From: Eupeodes corollae
Lineage: Eukaryota; Arthropoda; Insecta; Diptera; Syrphidae
Assembly: GCF_945859685.1 (NCBI RefSeq)
Contig: NC_079147.1
Location: 253,136,572 to 253,200,571 of the forward strand
DNA length: 64,000 nt
Direction: 5' to 3'
The translations under genes were made by a program, and so were the position numbers. Of this stretch, positions 43,925-55,437 are shown one piece after another (positions within the stretch are counted from its first letter, which is position 1; every line of letters begins with the position of its first letter). The notes below the pieces were generated by a model. It did not search any database. It was not told the DNA's origin and worked only from the letters and a program-made list of their open reading frames with translations.

Positions 43925-46150
43925 TAATAACTCTATAAGTAAAGCCTTTAGAGTCTCTTGCCCAGTTAAATATAGCCGTAAGACCCTTCCTTCTTGTGGA
44001 ATGAAGAACTGCTTAGTCTTAGGAAAATGACGAGGACAATTTTCAATATTTGCCACAAACATAAGTTTTACCAACCGTATAAAGACTCTCTTAAAATTTA
44101 CAAGCAAGCCCTGTCATCAGCCAAAAGACAAGCCTGGAGAGAAGAAAAAACAATCAACTATGAAGAATTTACTCTTGCCACCTTCTTATACATAGAAGGA
44201 CATTGCTTTTAACAATGTCCTTACCGAATCCACAGAAGAATCGCTCGTTAAGACTTCATTCGAGAATGGATTATTTCCATGCTCAGTGGTAAGAAGATTC
44301 GACCCACTCTAGGCAATACAATCGCAACAAAACACGTGAGTAGGGAAACACCCCAGCGTGGTGTCCATTTGTCTCTTGTATGGCTTCTGGTCATGGATAC
44401 AATTCTCGTTAATTTAGAGAGATGTGGAGTGAAGGCGGTAGCCTATGGGGATGATTTGGTGCTATTGGTATCAGGAAAGTACACCTCTGTGATTAGTGAA
44501 ATCACGGAGTCAGCTTTAAAGAAAGTTAGCAACTGGGCCACTAGTTGTGGACTAGGAGTTAACCAAAGTAAAACTGAACTGTTGCTCTTTTCCACCAAAA
44601 CTAAAGTACCGCCCTTCACGCTACCTCGACTCAACGGTCAAATCCTATCATTGTTCTCCAGTGCAAAATATTTGGGAGCTATACTCGACCCTAAACTAAA
44701 CTGAAAACTAAATATTGCAGTACCTTCTACGCCTGCAGCAAAATTTTCGGCAAAAAGTGGGGACTTCAGTGGAAGATGATCTTATGGACGTACACAGCCG
44801 TAGTACGTCCAATCTTAACATATGGTTCGAGTGTGTGGTGGCCTGCTCTTAGCAAAGCCTATAATATTAATAAGCTAAAGAAGGTTCAGAGAACAGCTTG
44901 CGTGGGCACCACAGGGGCCATGCGTACTTGCCAAACGGACGCCTTAAACGTTATTTTGGATCTTCTACCAATCGACTTTTTTATTAAATACATAGTTTCC
45001 TGCAGCGCTATTAGGCTTAAGGAATCAAACAGCTGGTTGTCAAAACCTTATGGTCACATCAACAAAACGAAATTGATTCCCTCAGATATTATCTCGGTAG
45101 ACACTGACTACTCATTCCTACTTGGAGCCTTAGTAAGGGTTTTAAGGTTATTTTCCTATCCAGAGAAGATTGGGAGGATGACATCGTGTCGATAGGTTTC
45201 GATCTTTATTGACGGCTCAAAAAATTGAGTCCGGAGTTGGTTCTGGGATCTTTTCTGAGTCCCTTAATGTAGCTAAATCCTTAAGGCTTCCTGACTTTTC
45301 TAGTGTTTTTCAGGCTGAACTGCTGGCAATAAGGGAGGCATGTAAGATACTTAAACAAAGCTCAAACCAAAACCGAAATGTGGCTTTCTTTACAGACAGT
45401 CAGTTAGCTGTCAAAGCCATTAACTCGGCCACACCCTCATCTAAATTGGTCCGGCAATGTCACGATGAGCTTGCGAGCCTGAATATTAACCTCGGTGGCA
45501 CCCTGATCTGGGTTCCGGTAAATAGTGGTATCGTGGGAAATGAACGGGCTGACGAGCTAGCCAGGCCAGGATCGGCCCTTCATAGCTCACTTGTGGAAAT
45601 GGTTGTGCTATGAAGAGTAAAATCTTTTCTATCTACCAAACTGAATCAAAACGAAGGTGGTGCAATTTACCCAACTGCATTATATCTAGGAAGATATGGC
45701 CCACCTATAATAAAACCCGCACAAACGATCTTCTATGCAGGCCAAGGCAAGACATAGCCAGGATTGTTGCGGTTTGTACCGGACATTGGCCTATAGGAGT
45801 TCATGCAGAGAAGTTGGGAATCTCTTACATTACCTTTTGCCGCAGCTGAAGTGACCAAAGAGAAAGTGAAACGATAATCCATTTCCCTGCTTTGGCAAAC
45901 ACTAGAATGAAACACTTTGGAAAAGCATTCTTTCACGAACTTGATGAGCTATCTGAGACAAAGATTAGAGACCTAATCTTTTTTCTCAATGCGACAAAAT
46001 GGCTCTAACATAATCGATACAAAGCTTCTCTATCAATCTTTCCCTTTCTATCACAGGTCAAACGAGTTTTTGGTATCCAAACGGAGCACTACAGCGCTAA
46101 TTGGATCTCAAGCTAGGTTGCCTTGAAATCGCTATTTCTACCTACCTATC
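43925..46150 (+). pseudogene. LOA/R1-like non-LTR retrotransposon B2, 5'-truncated
   Basis: It enters in the pre-RT region (SKAFRVSCPVKYSRKTL). A deletion then joins to EFTLATFLYIEG near 44165. RT continues with WLLVMDTILVNLERCGVKAV and AYGDDLVLLVSGK near 44443-44480 (YADD changed to YGDD), LPRLNGQILSLFSSAKYLG and the thumb (YTAVVRPILTYGSSVWWPAL near 44790). RNase H follows at about 45230-45570: FQAELLAIREACK, FFTDSQLAVKAIN and ERADELA are kept, but the His loop reads WVPVNS instead of WVPGHS. It ends with a C-terminal finger (GISYITFCRS) and a CTACCTACCTATCTATCTAT tail at about 46138-46157. Several stops and shifts. Confidence 0.86.
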
Positions 46151-46214
46151 TATCTATATTCACCAAAAAGCGGTTTGCTGTCAAAAACAACTAAAATCCT
46201 TGTTTTTTAAGTAA

Positions 46215-46657
46215 GAAGATGTTGAGAGGTTCCAAATGCAGAATCTCGAACAGAAGGCTACAAATAGGCATGTGGAAACAACATAGTGGAACTGCAATCA
46301 ATGCTGAGGATATGGAAGAACCACTTCTGCAGACTGTATATCGGCAACGACGAACTGAATTCAGGCAGGTTGACCCATTCAACATAGACGACGGAAGCCA
46401 GCAATCTCGTCTTACCGACTTAGACGAAGTTAAAACTGCCATATTTAAGCTGAAGTCAAACAAAGCTGCTTGAGCACATGGCTTGAATGCAAAACTCTTC
46501 AAAGCAGATGTTAAATATGGTCGGAAGAAAGCATGCCCGTTCAATGGAACCTCAGTATTGTTTTCCCGATTCTGAAAAAAGGAAAACTTCTTAACTGCAC
46601 CAACTAAAAAGGTATCTGTCTACTTAACATGGCTTACCAAATTTTCTTTGCCGTGAC
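46215..46657 (+). pseudogene. RTE-1 copy A5, upstream half (split by RTE-2)
   Basis: It starts at GATGTTGAGAGGTTCCAAAT in the linker. RT sequence follows: VDPFNIDDGSQQSRLTDLDE, KTAIFKLKSNKAA, then a stop, and it stops inside the segment that in other copies reads AYKIFSAVICERLKP. The rest of the same segment resumes at 48373, after the RTE-2 insertion. Heavily decayed. Confidence 0.78.
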
Positions 46658-48372
46658 ATACGTACTTACTTAAGCTCGCCCTACAGTCTGGGGCGGACCT
46701 GGGCCTAAACCAGCATGCTTCCCCAAGTAGCTCAGTCCCGAGCTAGCTGTCTCCAGTTTCGCACGCGAAGTTGGTTGAGGTCTTCACCCACCTGCGTGTG
46801 TCTCCTGAGTAGAGGTCTTCCTCTAGCGAACCGCGCCGCGCCGTAACGAAGGATTGGATTCAAAGACCTGCAGGGCTGGAGTGTTGATGTCCATCCGCTC
46901 TACATGACCTAGCCATCTAATCCGTTGGACTTTTATTCTGCTACCTAGGCCAGTGTCACTGTACAGCCCGTACAGTTCGTCGTTATATCTTCTCCACCAT
47001 TCTCCATCTATGCGCACGGCACCAAAAATCACACGAAAAATTTTTCTCTCGAAGCATCCTCTCATCTTTCTTTGTCAAGGTTCAGGCCTCAGCGCCATAA
47101 ATGAGAACCGGGATAATGAGAGTGTTATAGATGGTGATTTTAGATGCTCGAGAGAGGACTTTACTTCTCAATTGCCTTCTAAGTCCAAAGAAGCAGCGAT
47201 TTGCAGGAGTTATTCTTCTTAGCGGCGCCTAGGTAGACAAAGTCCTTAACTACCTCAAAGTTATAGCTGTCCATGGTGACGTTTTGTCCAATACGTCGTC
47301 GTACAGTGTCCTTTTTTGATGACAGCATATACTTGGTCTTACCCTCATTGACCACTAAACCCATCTTCTTCGCTTCCGTCGCAATGCTCAAAAACGCTTC
47401 ACTGACATCACGCTTTGATCTTATAATTATGTCAATATCATCTGCGTATCCGAGTGATTGGATGGACCTTAGGAAGATTGTGCCTCTATTGTTGACGGTT
47501 GAGTTTTGCACAATTCTGTCCAGAACGATGTCGAAGAAGTCGCATGACAGTGCATCGCCTTTTCTTAAACCTTTTTTGATATCAAATGCATCGGTAAGAT
47601 CTTTTCCGACCTTGATAGAGCAGCGTGCATTCTTCATCGTCATTCTGCACAAACGGATAAGTTTGACAGGGATGCAAAAACTAGACATTGCTCGGTAGAG
47701 CTCTTCCCCATAGATGCTGTCATACGCGGCTTTAAAATCGATAAAGAGATGGTGGGTATCGATTTGAAGCTCCTGGGTTTTTTCCAAGATCTGCCGTAGT
47801 GTGAATATTTGGTCGATAGTGGACTTTCCTGGTCTGAAGCCACACTGATAAGGACCAATCAGGTTGTTGACGAATGGCTTCATACGTTCATACGACCGTA
47901 TTTTGCAGATGAGTTCTTGCATGCTCCCTACCAAGTCATCGCCTGCAGCTTTAAATAGTTCAGTTTGACTTAAGTTTAGATATAGCTTTCTTCACTTCAT
48001 CGACTGCTGTTCTACTACGATGTTCCCCTGATCGTCCTTACAGACTTTGGTTCGTGGCTGGTACCCTTTTGAGCTTTTTTTAACTTTTGGTAAAATTAAC
48101 GAACCTCATTCCTGTTGTGACATTCCTCTATCTTCTCGGTAGCGCGCTTCTCGTGCTCTCTTTTTTTTCCATCTAAGAAGCCGGTGTTTCTCTATCCTCT
48201 TCTGCTCGTAGAGCTCGCGAGCAGCTCTGGTCCTTCTGTGCAGCGCCGTTTTGTATGCCTGTTGTTTTGCTGCGTGTGCTCGTGGGCATTCGTCGTCAAA
48301 CTAGGGGTTTCGCTGTAATGGCTGTGTGATACCAAGCACTTCACAGGCGGTATCTCTGATGGCTGCAAGACA
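46658..48372 (-). pseudogene. RTE-2 non-LTR retrotransposon, copy A6
   Basis: The 3' end lies at 46660 with a CGTACTTACTTAAGC tail on the plus strand. C-terminal sequence follows (GEWWRRYNDELYGLYSDTGL, KVQRIRWLGHVERMDINTPA), then RT (47179-47934) with DFKAAYDSIYGEELYRAM, KKGLRKGDALSCDFFD, LGYADDIDIIIRSKRD (YADD kept) and DFVYLGAA. It shares with the copy at 17.1-19.5 kb the TGA in place of the conserved Trp after GAEA (47082-47084). Deletions remove sequence near 47220 and 47900-47970. The 5' end is truncated in the linker at about 48372. Its flanks are RTE-1 sequence on both sides. Confidence 0.83.
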
Positions 48373-48660
48373 ATATAGTGAACGTCTAAAGCTCATCGTC
48401 AACAACCTGATAGGCACTTATCAGTGTGGTATTAGACCAGGAAAGTCCACCGTCGATCAAATATTCACGCTACGGTGGATCCTGGAAAAAACCCAAGAAC
48501 TTTAAATTGACCCACCATCTTTTCATCGAGTTCAAGGCCGCATATGACAGCATCTACAGGGACAAGCTGTAAAAAGCCATGTCTAGTTTTGGCATCCCTG
48601 CTAAACTCGTCCGTTTGTGCAGGATGACCATGGAGAATTCACGCTCCTAGATAAAGGTTC
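48373..48660 (+). pseudogene. RTE-1 copy A5, downstream half
   Basis: It resumes with GTCTAAAGCTCATCGTCAAC (the LKPIVNNL segment), QCGIRPGKSTVDQIFTLR and FKAAYDSIYRDKL, and fades after MSSFGIPAKLVRLCRMTMEN near 48640. Stops appear at two Gln/Tyr positions. Together with 46215-46657 it forms one old RTE-1 copy. Confidence 0.8.
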
Positions 48661-51329
48661 TTTATAACCTTCGTTTTATAGGTCAATACATATTTGATAC
48701 ATATAGAATTTATTCAGGTCCCACATTTTGTATTCCTAATGTCTTATGTATTTCATTCAAGAGTGCATTTCCTCATGTCTAAAACTTTCAAACTTATATT
48801 CCAAATGCATTTTCAATCTTCTGACCACATATCCATACACTATCCTTCAATTTATTTATTTAAATTATACGACTTTTAGAAAAATAAAATTTATTTTCAC
48901 TTTTTAAGTGTCTTACGAGTATTTTCTTCTCTCAAGCCTCTTACCTTATAGAATTTCAGTTCAATTCGTCTAAAAACAACCACCCAACTAAAAAGAAAAA
49001 AAAACACACACTTAACTTCTCGCAATCTCCAATAAAGGTTTCAAGACTTCCCTTCCCAACACAAAATAGAAATTCTTTCACTTCAACCGCATAAAACCGG
49101 CAAATCTACTGAATATTTAATGTGATTAGTTTCCAATTGCTCCTTGAAGCTTCTTCTCGTCTTCAATCGTCCAGCACTCAATTCACTTACCCGCACTCTG
49201 TCCTGTCATGTTTATATACTCTTCTCACAAATTCCAAAAACAGCTCAACCCCAACCCAGAAAGAAAACCCTTTCCAAAAAGCTTCAAGACCATACAGATG
49301 CTCCTCTATGCTATGCTATAAGTCCTAACTGCACTTCGAAGTATTAAAATTCAGCCTGAGTTTGAAGGCAAAGCTGAAAAAAAAAACGAATCTAAAAGAG
49401 AAACATCCAAATCCAATTGTGTCCAGTAAATTTAGGTTACAGTCGGTTCGGTCGGCTGTTAGACCTCAATTCTCGCACCTTAGACGATTATATGGAATAG
49501 GGTATTGAAAGAAGGGGGTTGGGATTGAGGGAAGTAAAAAATGTTCTCCTGAATTTGGATTATACTTTTTTTTGTTTGGTAAAAAGATGCAAAGGCAGGT
49601 AGATAGATACAACCGTTTGCAACTTCATCGTCTGTTCTGTGCTTCTTGCCACACATCCTCGAGCCTGGAATATATAAAATGTAATTGCTTTAAGCACCAC
49701 GAGCATCAAAGCCAAACACACAACAACAAAAAAAAATACAGAAAAAAAGGTATGAGAATCCTTTTCAGTTGCCTGCCTCGTATATGGAAATTGCGGTCAG
49801 GATGAGATTTTTTTTAAGGCGAATTCTCAACCATTTTCCTGCATTCAATAGAAAACCATCCGAATTCTCAAATCCCATCACACTCATGCCTCAGCTTGCC
49901 TCATCTCCCTCCCACAAATGCAAAGTACTTTGTGAGCGATGAGTGCTAAACGTAATTGCTTGTGGTCTTGACCACCTTCCTTAAGTTCCCAGGAAAAGGA
50001 TGCATATTTAGAAAACGATGTCAAACGCAAATAAAATAAAAATAGTAGTCCTTGAAATCCGATAACCAAAACACTTTAATGACAATTTAAAGTTCATTTT
50101 TAAAACTGTTAAGCTTTAACTCCTCCCAAAGGACTTTCGCAGGATATTTTTTTTTACATTTTATCTTTGCTTCACTTTGACACTCATTCGCTGAAAACAT
50201 AAAACACATTGTGCCTATGGCTGAGTGACGTGTATTTTTTTTGACATTATTAGCGTAATAAATTAACATAAACAGGATTTCCGGTTCATTTTTTGTTTCT
50301 CTTGTTGTTGTTGTTGTTTTGTTTTGAGTCTTTTGGAATTTAAAATTCAAGCTCCAACGAGGAGGAGTAATAGGGACAAGTGTACAAGTGAATAAAAAAG
50401 AAGTCTCCAATGAGGAGGAATGTCATGCTTTTGTTTGGCTTAACATTTTCGTCCTTATTTTTTTACTTACTGTTGAAAATGAAAGAATATCCTTAGGGGT
50501 AAATTGTAAATTTTTGTTTTCACTTAGTCTTGATGAGCGCATTGTTCTATGGAATTTAATTTTCAGTTCATGAAGCAGGAACAGGAGCAGAAGTCGAAGT
50601 AGGAGCATTTTGGCTATGGAGTGCTAATTATGGTTGCAGGCGTTTTCTGTTTAATGGAGGATAATTTACTATTAAAAGCAACTTGCGGGGAATAGGTTGA
50701 GTGTAAGTAATTAATGTAGACGATTGTATTATATAGGAGCAGTAGCCTTAGGTTACTCAATCTAATCCAGCTGACGCTAGAAGATGCAATGATTATATAT
50801 AGATGAAGAAGGAATGCATTTTTAAGAAAGGTAAAGTAATTGAAAAGAACATGAAGCACGAGAAAACTTTGGGATAGGGATAATCGCATGTCTAATACAT
50901 TGTCAGACTAGCTAGTATATTGTCAGGGCTAAGACTGTTTTCGAAGATTAAGAATTAAAAATAAAACAACTGAACGAAATTTCAAGTGGTTTTGAAATAA
51001 AAGTCTATATATACTTTGAAGAAATTTCAAGGAATACTAGTCAGGACCATTCGTAGTTTATAAAGTACTTATTAAGAGAGCTACATTCATTATTTCTATC
51101 CACAAAACAGAAACAATTCAATGGTGGAATTACGCTCAAACTCTATTCCATACTTCTATTTTAACATTTCTTTCCCATTGATTCGAAGAATTGAACATTT
51201 TAAAATGTTTCAACGTCCCCAGAATCGATGTTTTAGAGAGTTGTTTAATTATGAGTGTGTAAAGGTGAGGTTATATACCAGGAAGAAGTTTAAATATGGA
51301 CTTCAAACACATTTTATTTTATAGATCCT
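48661..51329. other. Unassigned AT-rich stretch
   Basis: I recognise no gene. Microsatellite-like (GTT) sequence lies at 50302-50323 and several A-runs at 48990-49010 and 49376-49386. The last ~40 bases (ATATGGACTTCAAACACATT) resemble an SBE tandem-unit phrase. Open frames here are short and without motifs. It could be intron or intergenic DNA. Confidence 0.4.
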
Positions 51330-53555
51330 TACAGAAATCAAAATAGAACTGACTGGACGAAATTCAGTCAAATTGCGAATTCCAAACTAAGCAACTTACC
51401 GAATCTCACTGAATCGATAGGAGACCTTGAATCAAAGATGAAAACCTTCGAAACCTCTATAAGTAAAGCTTTTAGAGTCTCTTGCCCAGTTAAATATAGC
51501 CGTAAGACCCTTCCTTCTTGGTGGAATGAAGAATCAATCGAAGACATAAAGGACTCCGCAAGGCTCAGCAAAGTTTTATCGAAGGAACATTGTAATCCTT
51601 CATTTCTAAAAAAGCCTGATGGAACCTGGACAGCCTCTCCAGCCGAATCTCTTGAGCTACTGATGAAGACGCACTTTCCGGGTTGTGAGAGTGATAACCC
51701 CGAACCGCTTGAAACCACAGAGCTAAACATAGCTCATATGGAGCAAGTCAATTCCGTTATAACCAGAGAAAATATTTTGTGGGCCATCAATACTTTTTCT
51801 CCATATAAATTCCCAGACATGGATGGCGTACTGCCAGTTATGCTTCAAAAGTTGCATGATGTGGCATCTCCATGGCTGGAACAAATTTTCAAAGGATGCC
51901 TCTTTCTCAAACATGTGCCCATGTCGTGGAGACAGGTCAAAGTAGTTTTTATCCCGAAAGTGAGTAGGCAAGGTCACGAATTCGCGAAGGATTTCAGACA
52001 CAATAAGCTTAACATCTTTTGTGCTTAAAACCTTGGAGCGCATTCTTGATTACCATATTAAAGAAATCCTAGTTGGACGACCTCACGAAAGCTCTCAGCA
52101 TGCCAATCTTAAGGGCAAATCTACAGAGACTGCATAGGGTAGTGCGTACTGTAGAAAAAACAATCCATTATAAATAATTTACTCTTGCCACCTTCCTAGA
52201 CATAAAAGGTGCTTTTAACAACGTCCTTACAGAATCCATAGAAGAATCGCTCGTTAAGTTCGGTGTAGAAGACTTCATTCGAGAATGTATTATTTCGAGC
52301 CACTCTAGGCAATACAATCGCAACAAAACACGTGAGTAGGGGAACACCCCAGGGTGGTGTTCTTTCGCCTCTTCTATGGCTTCTGGTCATTAATACAATT
52401 CTCGTTAAATTAGAGAGATGTGGAGTGAAGGCGGTAGCCTATGCGGATGATTTGGTGGCATTGGTATCAGGCAAGAACACCTCTGTAATTAGTGAAATCA
52501 CGGAGTCAGCTTTGAACAAAGTTAGCAGCTGGGCAACGAGTTGTGGGACTGGGAGTAAACCAAAGTAAAACTGAACTGTTGCTCTTTACCACCAAAACTA
52601 AAGTACCGCCCTTCACGCTACCTCGACTGAACGGTCCAATCCTAACATTGTCTTCAAGTGCAAAATATTTGGGAGTTATACTCGACCCTAAACTTAACTG
52701 GAAACTAAATTAAAGAACATCTTGCGTGGGCACCACAGGGGCCATGCGTACTTGCCCAACGGACGCCTTTAACGTTATTTTGGATCTTCTACCAATCGAC
52801 CTTTTTATTAAATACATAGTTTCCTGCAGCGCTATTAGGCTGAAAGAATCAATAGCAGGTTGTCAAAACCTTATGGTCACAGCAACACTACAAAATTAAT
52901 TCCCTCAGATATTATCTCGGTAGACACTGACTTCTGAACTCCTATTTTGAGCTTAGTAAGGGTTTTAAGGTTATTTTCCCATCGAGAGAAGATTGGGAGG
53001 ATGAATGACATCGTGTCGATAGGTTTCGATACAACCATCTTTACTGACGGCTCAAAGATGGAGTGCGGAGTTGGTTCTGGTATCTTTTCTGAGTCCCTAA
53101 ATGTAGCCAAATTCTTTAGGCTTCCTGACTTTGCTAGCGTTTTTCAGGCTGAACTGCTGGCAATAAGGGAGACATGTAAGATACTTAAACAAAACCCAAA
53201 CTAAAACCGAAATGTGGCTATCTTTACAGACAGTCAGGCAGCTGTCAAAGCCATTAACTCGGCCATATCCTCATCTAAATTGGTCTAGCAATGTCGCAAT
53301 GAGCTTGCGAGCCTGAATATTAACCTCGGTGTCACCCTGATCTGGGTTCCGGGCCATAGTGGTATCGTGGGAAATGAACGGGCTGACGAGCTAGCCAGGC
53401 AAGGATCGGCCCTTCATAGCTCACTTGCGGAAATGGTTAACATTCCTCTTAGTGCTATGAAGAGTAAAATCTTTTCTATCTACCAAACTGAATCAAACCG
53501 AAGGTGGAGCAATTTACCCAACTGCATTATATCTAGGAAGATATGGCCCACCTTG
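51330..53555 (+). pseudogene. LOA/R1-like non-LTR retrotransposon B3
   Basis: It starts in the pre-RT region (CCTTACAGAAATCAAAATAG). A 196-residue open stretch (51438-52028) covers RVSCPVKYSRKTLPSWWNEE, KPDGTWTASPAESLELL, ENILWAINTFSPYK, MLQKLHDVASPWLEQIF and SWRQVKVVFIPKVSRQG. After shifts, GTPQGGVLSPLLWLL and AYADDLVALVSGK (near 52440) keep the catalytic YADD. RNase H (53030-53400) keeps IFTDGSKMECGVGSG, FQAELLAIRE, IFTDSQAAVKAIN, WVPGHSGIVGNERADELA, that is, all acidic residues and the His, though two stops intervene. It is cut off inside RKIWPT at 53555, fused to a SINE scrap. Of the three copies it preserves catalytic motifs best. Confidence 0.87.
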
Positions 53556-53592
53556 GGTTCAATCCCTGCCTGTGCCACCTTAATTTAAAAAA
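53556..53592 (+). mobile_element. SINE head scrap
   Basis: CTTGGGTTCAATCCCTGCC followed by TGTGCCACCTTAATTT and an A-run is the B-box and 3' acceptor half of the SINE tRNA-like head. Neither the 5' part nor the body is present. It joins the LOA-like copy directly to an SBE. Confidence 0.75.
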
Positions 53593-53595
53593 AAA

Positions 53596-53975
53596 AGAGG
53601 CTGGGATGCGAACCACACTGATAACTTCCCATCCCGTCTGTCGATTTGTCTTGCTTAAAAGTTTGTCTATATGTACTCGTATCAATTTTACCCAATTTGC
53701 GTACTATTTTTTGTAGATTTTATTTTTTATGAAAAAACTTTATGAAAATTACTGAACATTAAAAACAATATTTTCTGTGAAATAAAATAAGTTTGAAGCC
53801 AATATTTTAAATTTTTGAAGAGATATTTGAGTCAAAAGTCAATTTTTACCAACTTTTATACATTTTTATTTAGGTTTTTATTTTTTGTAAAAGAACCTGT
53901 CAATTCGATTTTTTTCAAAATTTTATCGAATGTTGAAAATAATATTTTTTATAAGATAAAATAAGTTTGAAGCCT
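53596..53975 (-). mobile_element. SBE copy, running into the assembly gap
   Basis: It begins GAGGCTGGGATGCGAACCAC and CCCATCCCGTCTGTCGATTT, and has about two ~175-bp units with TTTTTACCAA and GTCAATTCGATTT phrases. It is cut by the gap. The missing CGTACG end may lie inside the gap. Confidence 0.8.
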
Positions 53976-54175
53976 NNNNNNNNNNNNNNNNNNNNNNNNN
54001 NNNNNNNNNNNNNNNNNNNNNNNNNNNNNNNNNNNNNNNNNNNNNNNNNNNNNNNNNNNNNNNNNNNNNNNNNNNNNNNNNNNNNNNNNNNNNNNNNNNN
54101 NNNNNNNNNNNNNNNNNNNNNNNNNNNNNNNNNNNNNNNNNNNNNNNNNNNNNNNNNNNNNNNNNNNNNNNNNNN
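53976..54175. other. Assembly gap of 200 N
   Basis: Exactly 200 unknown bases, a round number often used for gaps of unknown length. Left of it is an SBE tandem unit and right of it the middle of a SINE, so the true content is probably repeats. Confidence 0.99.
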
Positions 54176-54345
54176 ATTTTTTCATGACAAGAATTACTCT
54201 TAAAGGATTTGTCAATTCCTCGCAAGAGGCAGTACCCGTGAAAATTATTTTTATTAAAATTAAGGTGGCACAGGCAGGGATTGCGCCCAAGACCCCTTAC
54301 ACGACAGTCCAACGCACTAACCATCATGCCACGGGTACTACACGA
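54176..54345 (-). mobile_element. SINE copy, 3' part lost in the gap
   Basis: It runs from the body (TTCATGACAAGAATTACTC) through GGCAGTACCCG, the linker and the tRNA-like head, and ends ATGCCACGGGTACTAC at 54326-54341. GTGGCAC at 54265-54271 can pair with GTGCCAT-type sequence at the head end, as in an acceptor stem. The B-box is mutated (GGGCGCAATCCC). Confidence 0.82.
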
Positions 54346-54845
54346 TTGGTATTTTGCCATCACCAATTTCTAACAATTGTTTTGATAACTGATGGGCAGT
54401 TGCATCATTATGTAGGTGAATACGCATATTAATGTTCAGTGTCAATTTTCGTACATATGTATGTATCTCTTAAGAACTGATGACTTAAAACAGGCGTTTA
54501 TTTCATCAGTAGGAGTTGATCGAGGAATGACATTCAATGTTTGACGAAAGTCCCCTGACAGCAATATCAGAGCACCACCAAAACAGTTGTTGATTACCGC
54601 GTAAATCTTGTGTTGTTCGATTAAATGCTTCTATTGATTTTTTATTCACCATTGTGCACTCATCCCATAAAAGAATTGATGGTAATCGCAGAACTTTTGC
54701 CATAGCAGAATTTCTCGAAGAAGCAAGTTATAGTTTTAATCACCCGTACATTCAATGGCAATTTTAATTCACGGTCTGACCACCTTCTAATAATGTAGCT
54801 GCAATTTCCGAAGATGCAAGTGCCAAAAGGAAATAGTGGAAACTA
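54346..54845 (-). pseudogene. Helitron helicase fragment 3 (middle part)
   Basis: Minus strand from 54845: ALASSEIAATLLEGGQTVN, then a damaged LPLNVRVIKT stretch, RNSAMAKVLRLPSILLWDEC with Walker B (DEC) near 54660-54690, MVNKKSIEAFNRTTQDLRGN, a shifted GDFRQTLNVIPRSTPTDEIN near 54520-54560, and finally RIHLHNDATAHQLSKQLLEI near 54370-54420. This lies upstream of the part preserved at 13.3-13.7 kb. The Walker A segment and the C-terminus are missing. A SINE and the gap abut it. Identity is confident. Confidence 0.84.
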
Positions 54846-55437
54846 ATTTCTAACAAAAACAGCTTCAAATTGCAGTTAGTTAGTTAAAAAACTAATAAAA
54901 CCGAATGAGGCTCATCATCCACATGAAAATCAAGAAAAACCATGAAAAACAATGAAAATTTTAAACGCTATGAAAAAAGATTGTGTCAGCGCACTTTAAA
55001 GCGCACTTTTAACTGCTCGTGAGATTTTTGACGAAAATTGGGCAATGTGTTGTGATAAATCAATTAATATTAATTTTAAAAGTGTAAAAAGAGGACTTAA
55101 TAAGATAAAAATCAAAGCTTTCCAAAATGTCCACTTGATGTTTCAATGTGCTACAAAAATGAAACTTTTATGGAAAGCTACGGACTTTTCAAACTAAGCT
55201 TTAAAGACAAAATTATTTGGAACTCGATAGGGCGATTTTTATTTTCAGAATCTAGAAAAGCAACGGTTGATTACGAAATATTGTTTTCAAAATTCTGAAA
55301 ATGATCAAAAAAGCGAAACAAAATTGCCCAAAAGAGAATCAATTTGGGGTGTGAAAATAAAAAAATTCGGTCGAATTCTTCTTCCGTGTAACCACATCAA
55401 AATCTGTGGAAGTTGCTACGATACAATTTCAAAAAAT

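Noticed and set aside
53976..54175. Frames crossing the N block
   Set aside because: They consist of unknown residues and are artefacts of the gap.
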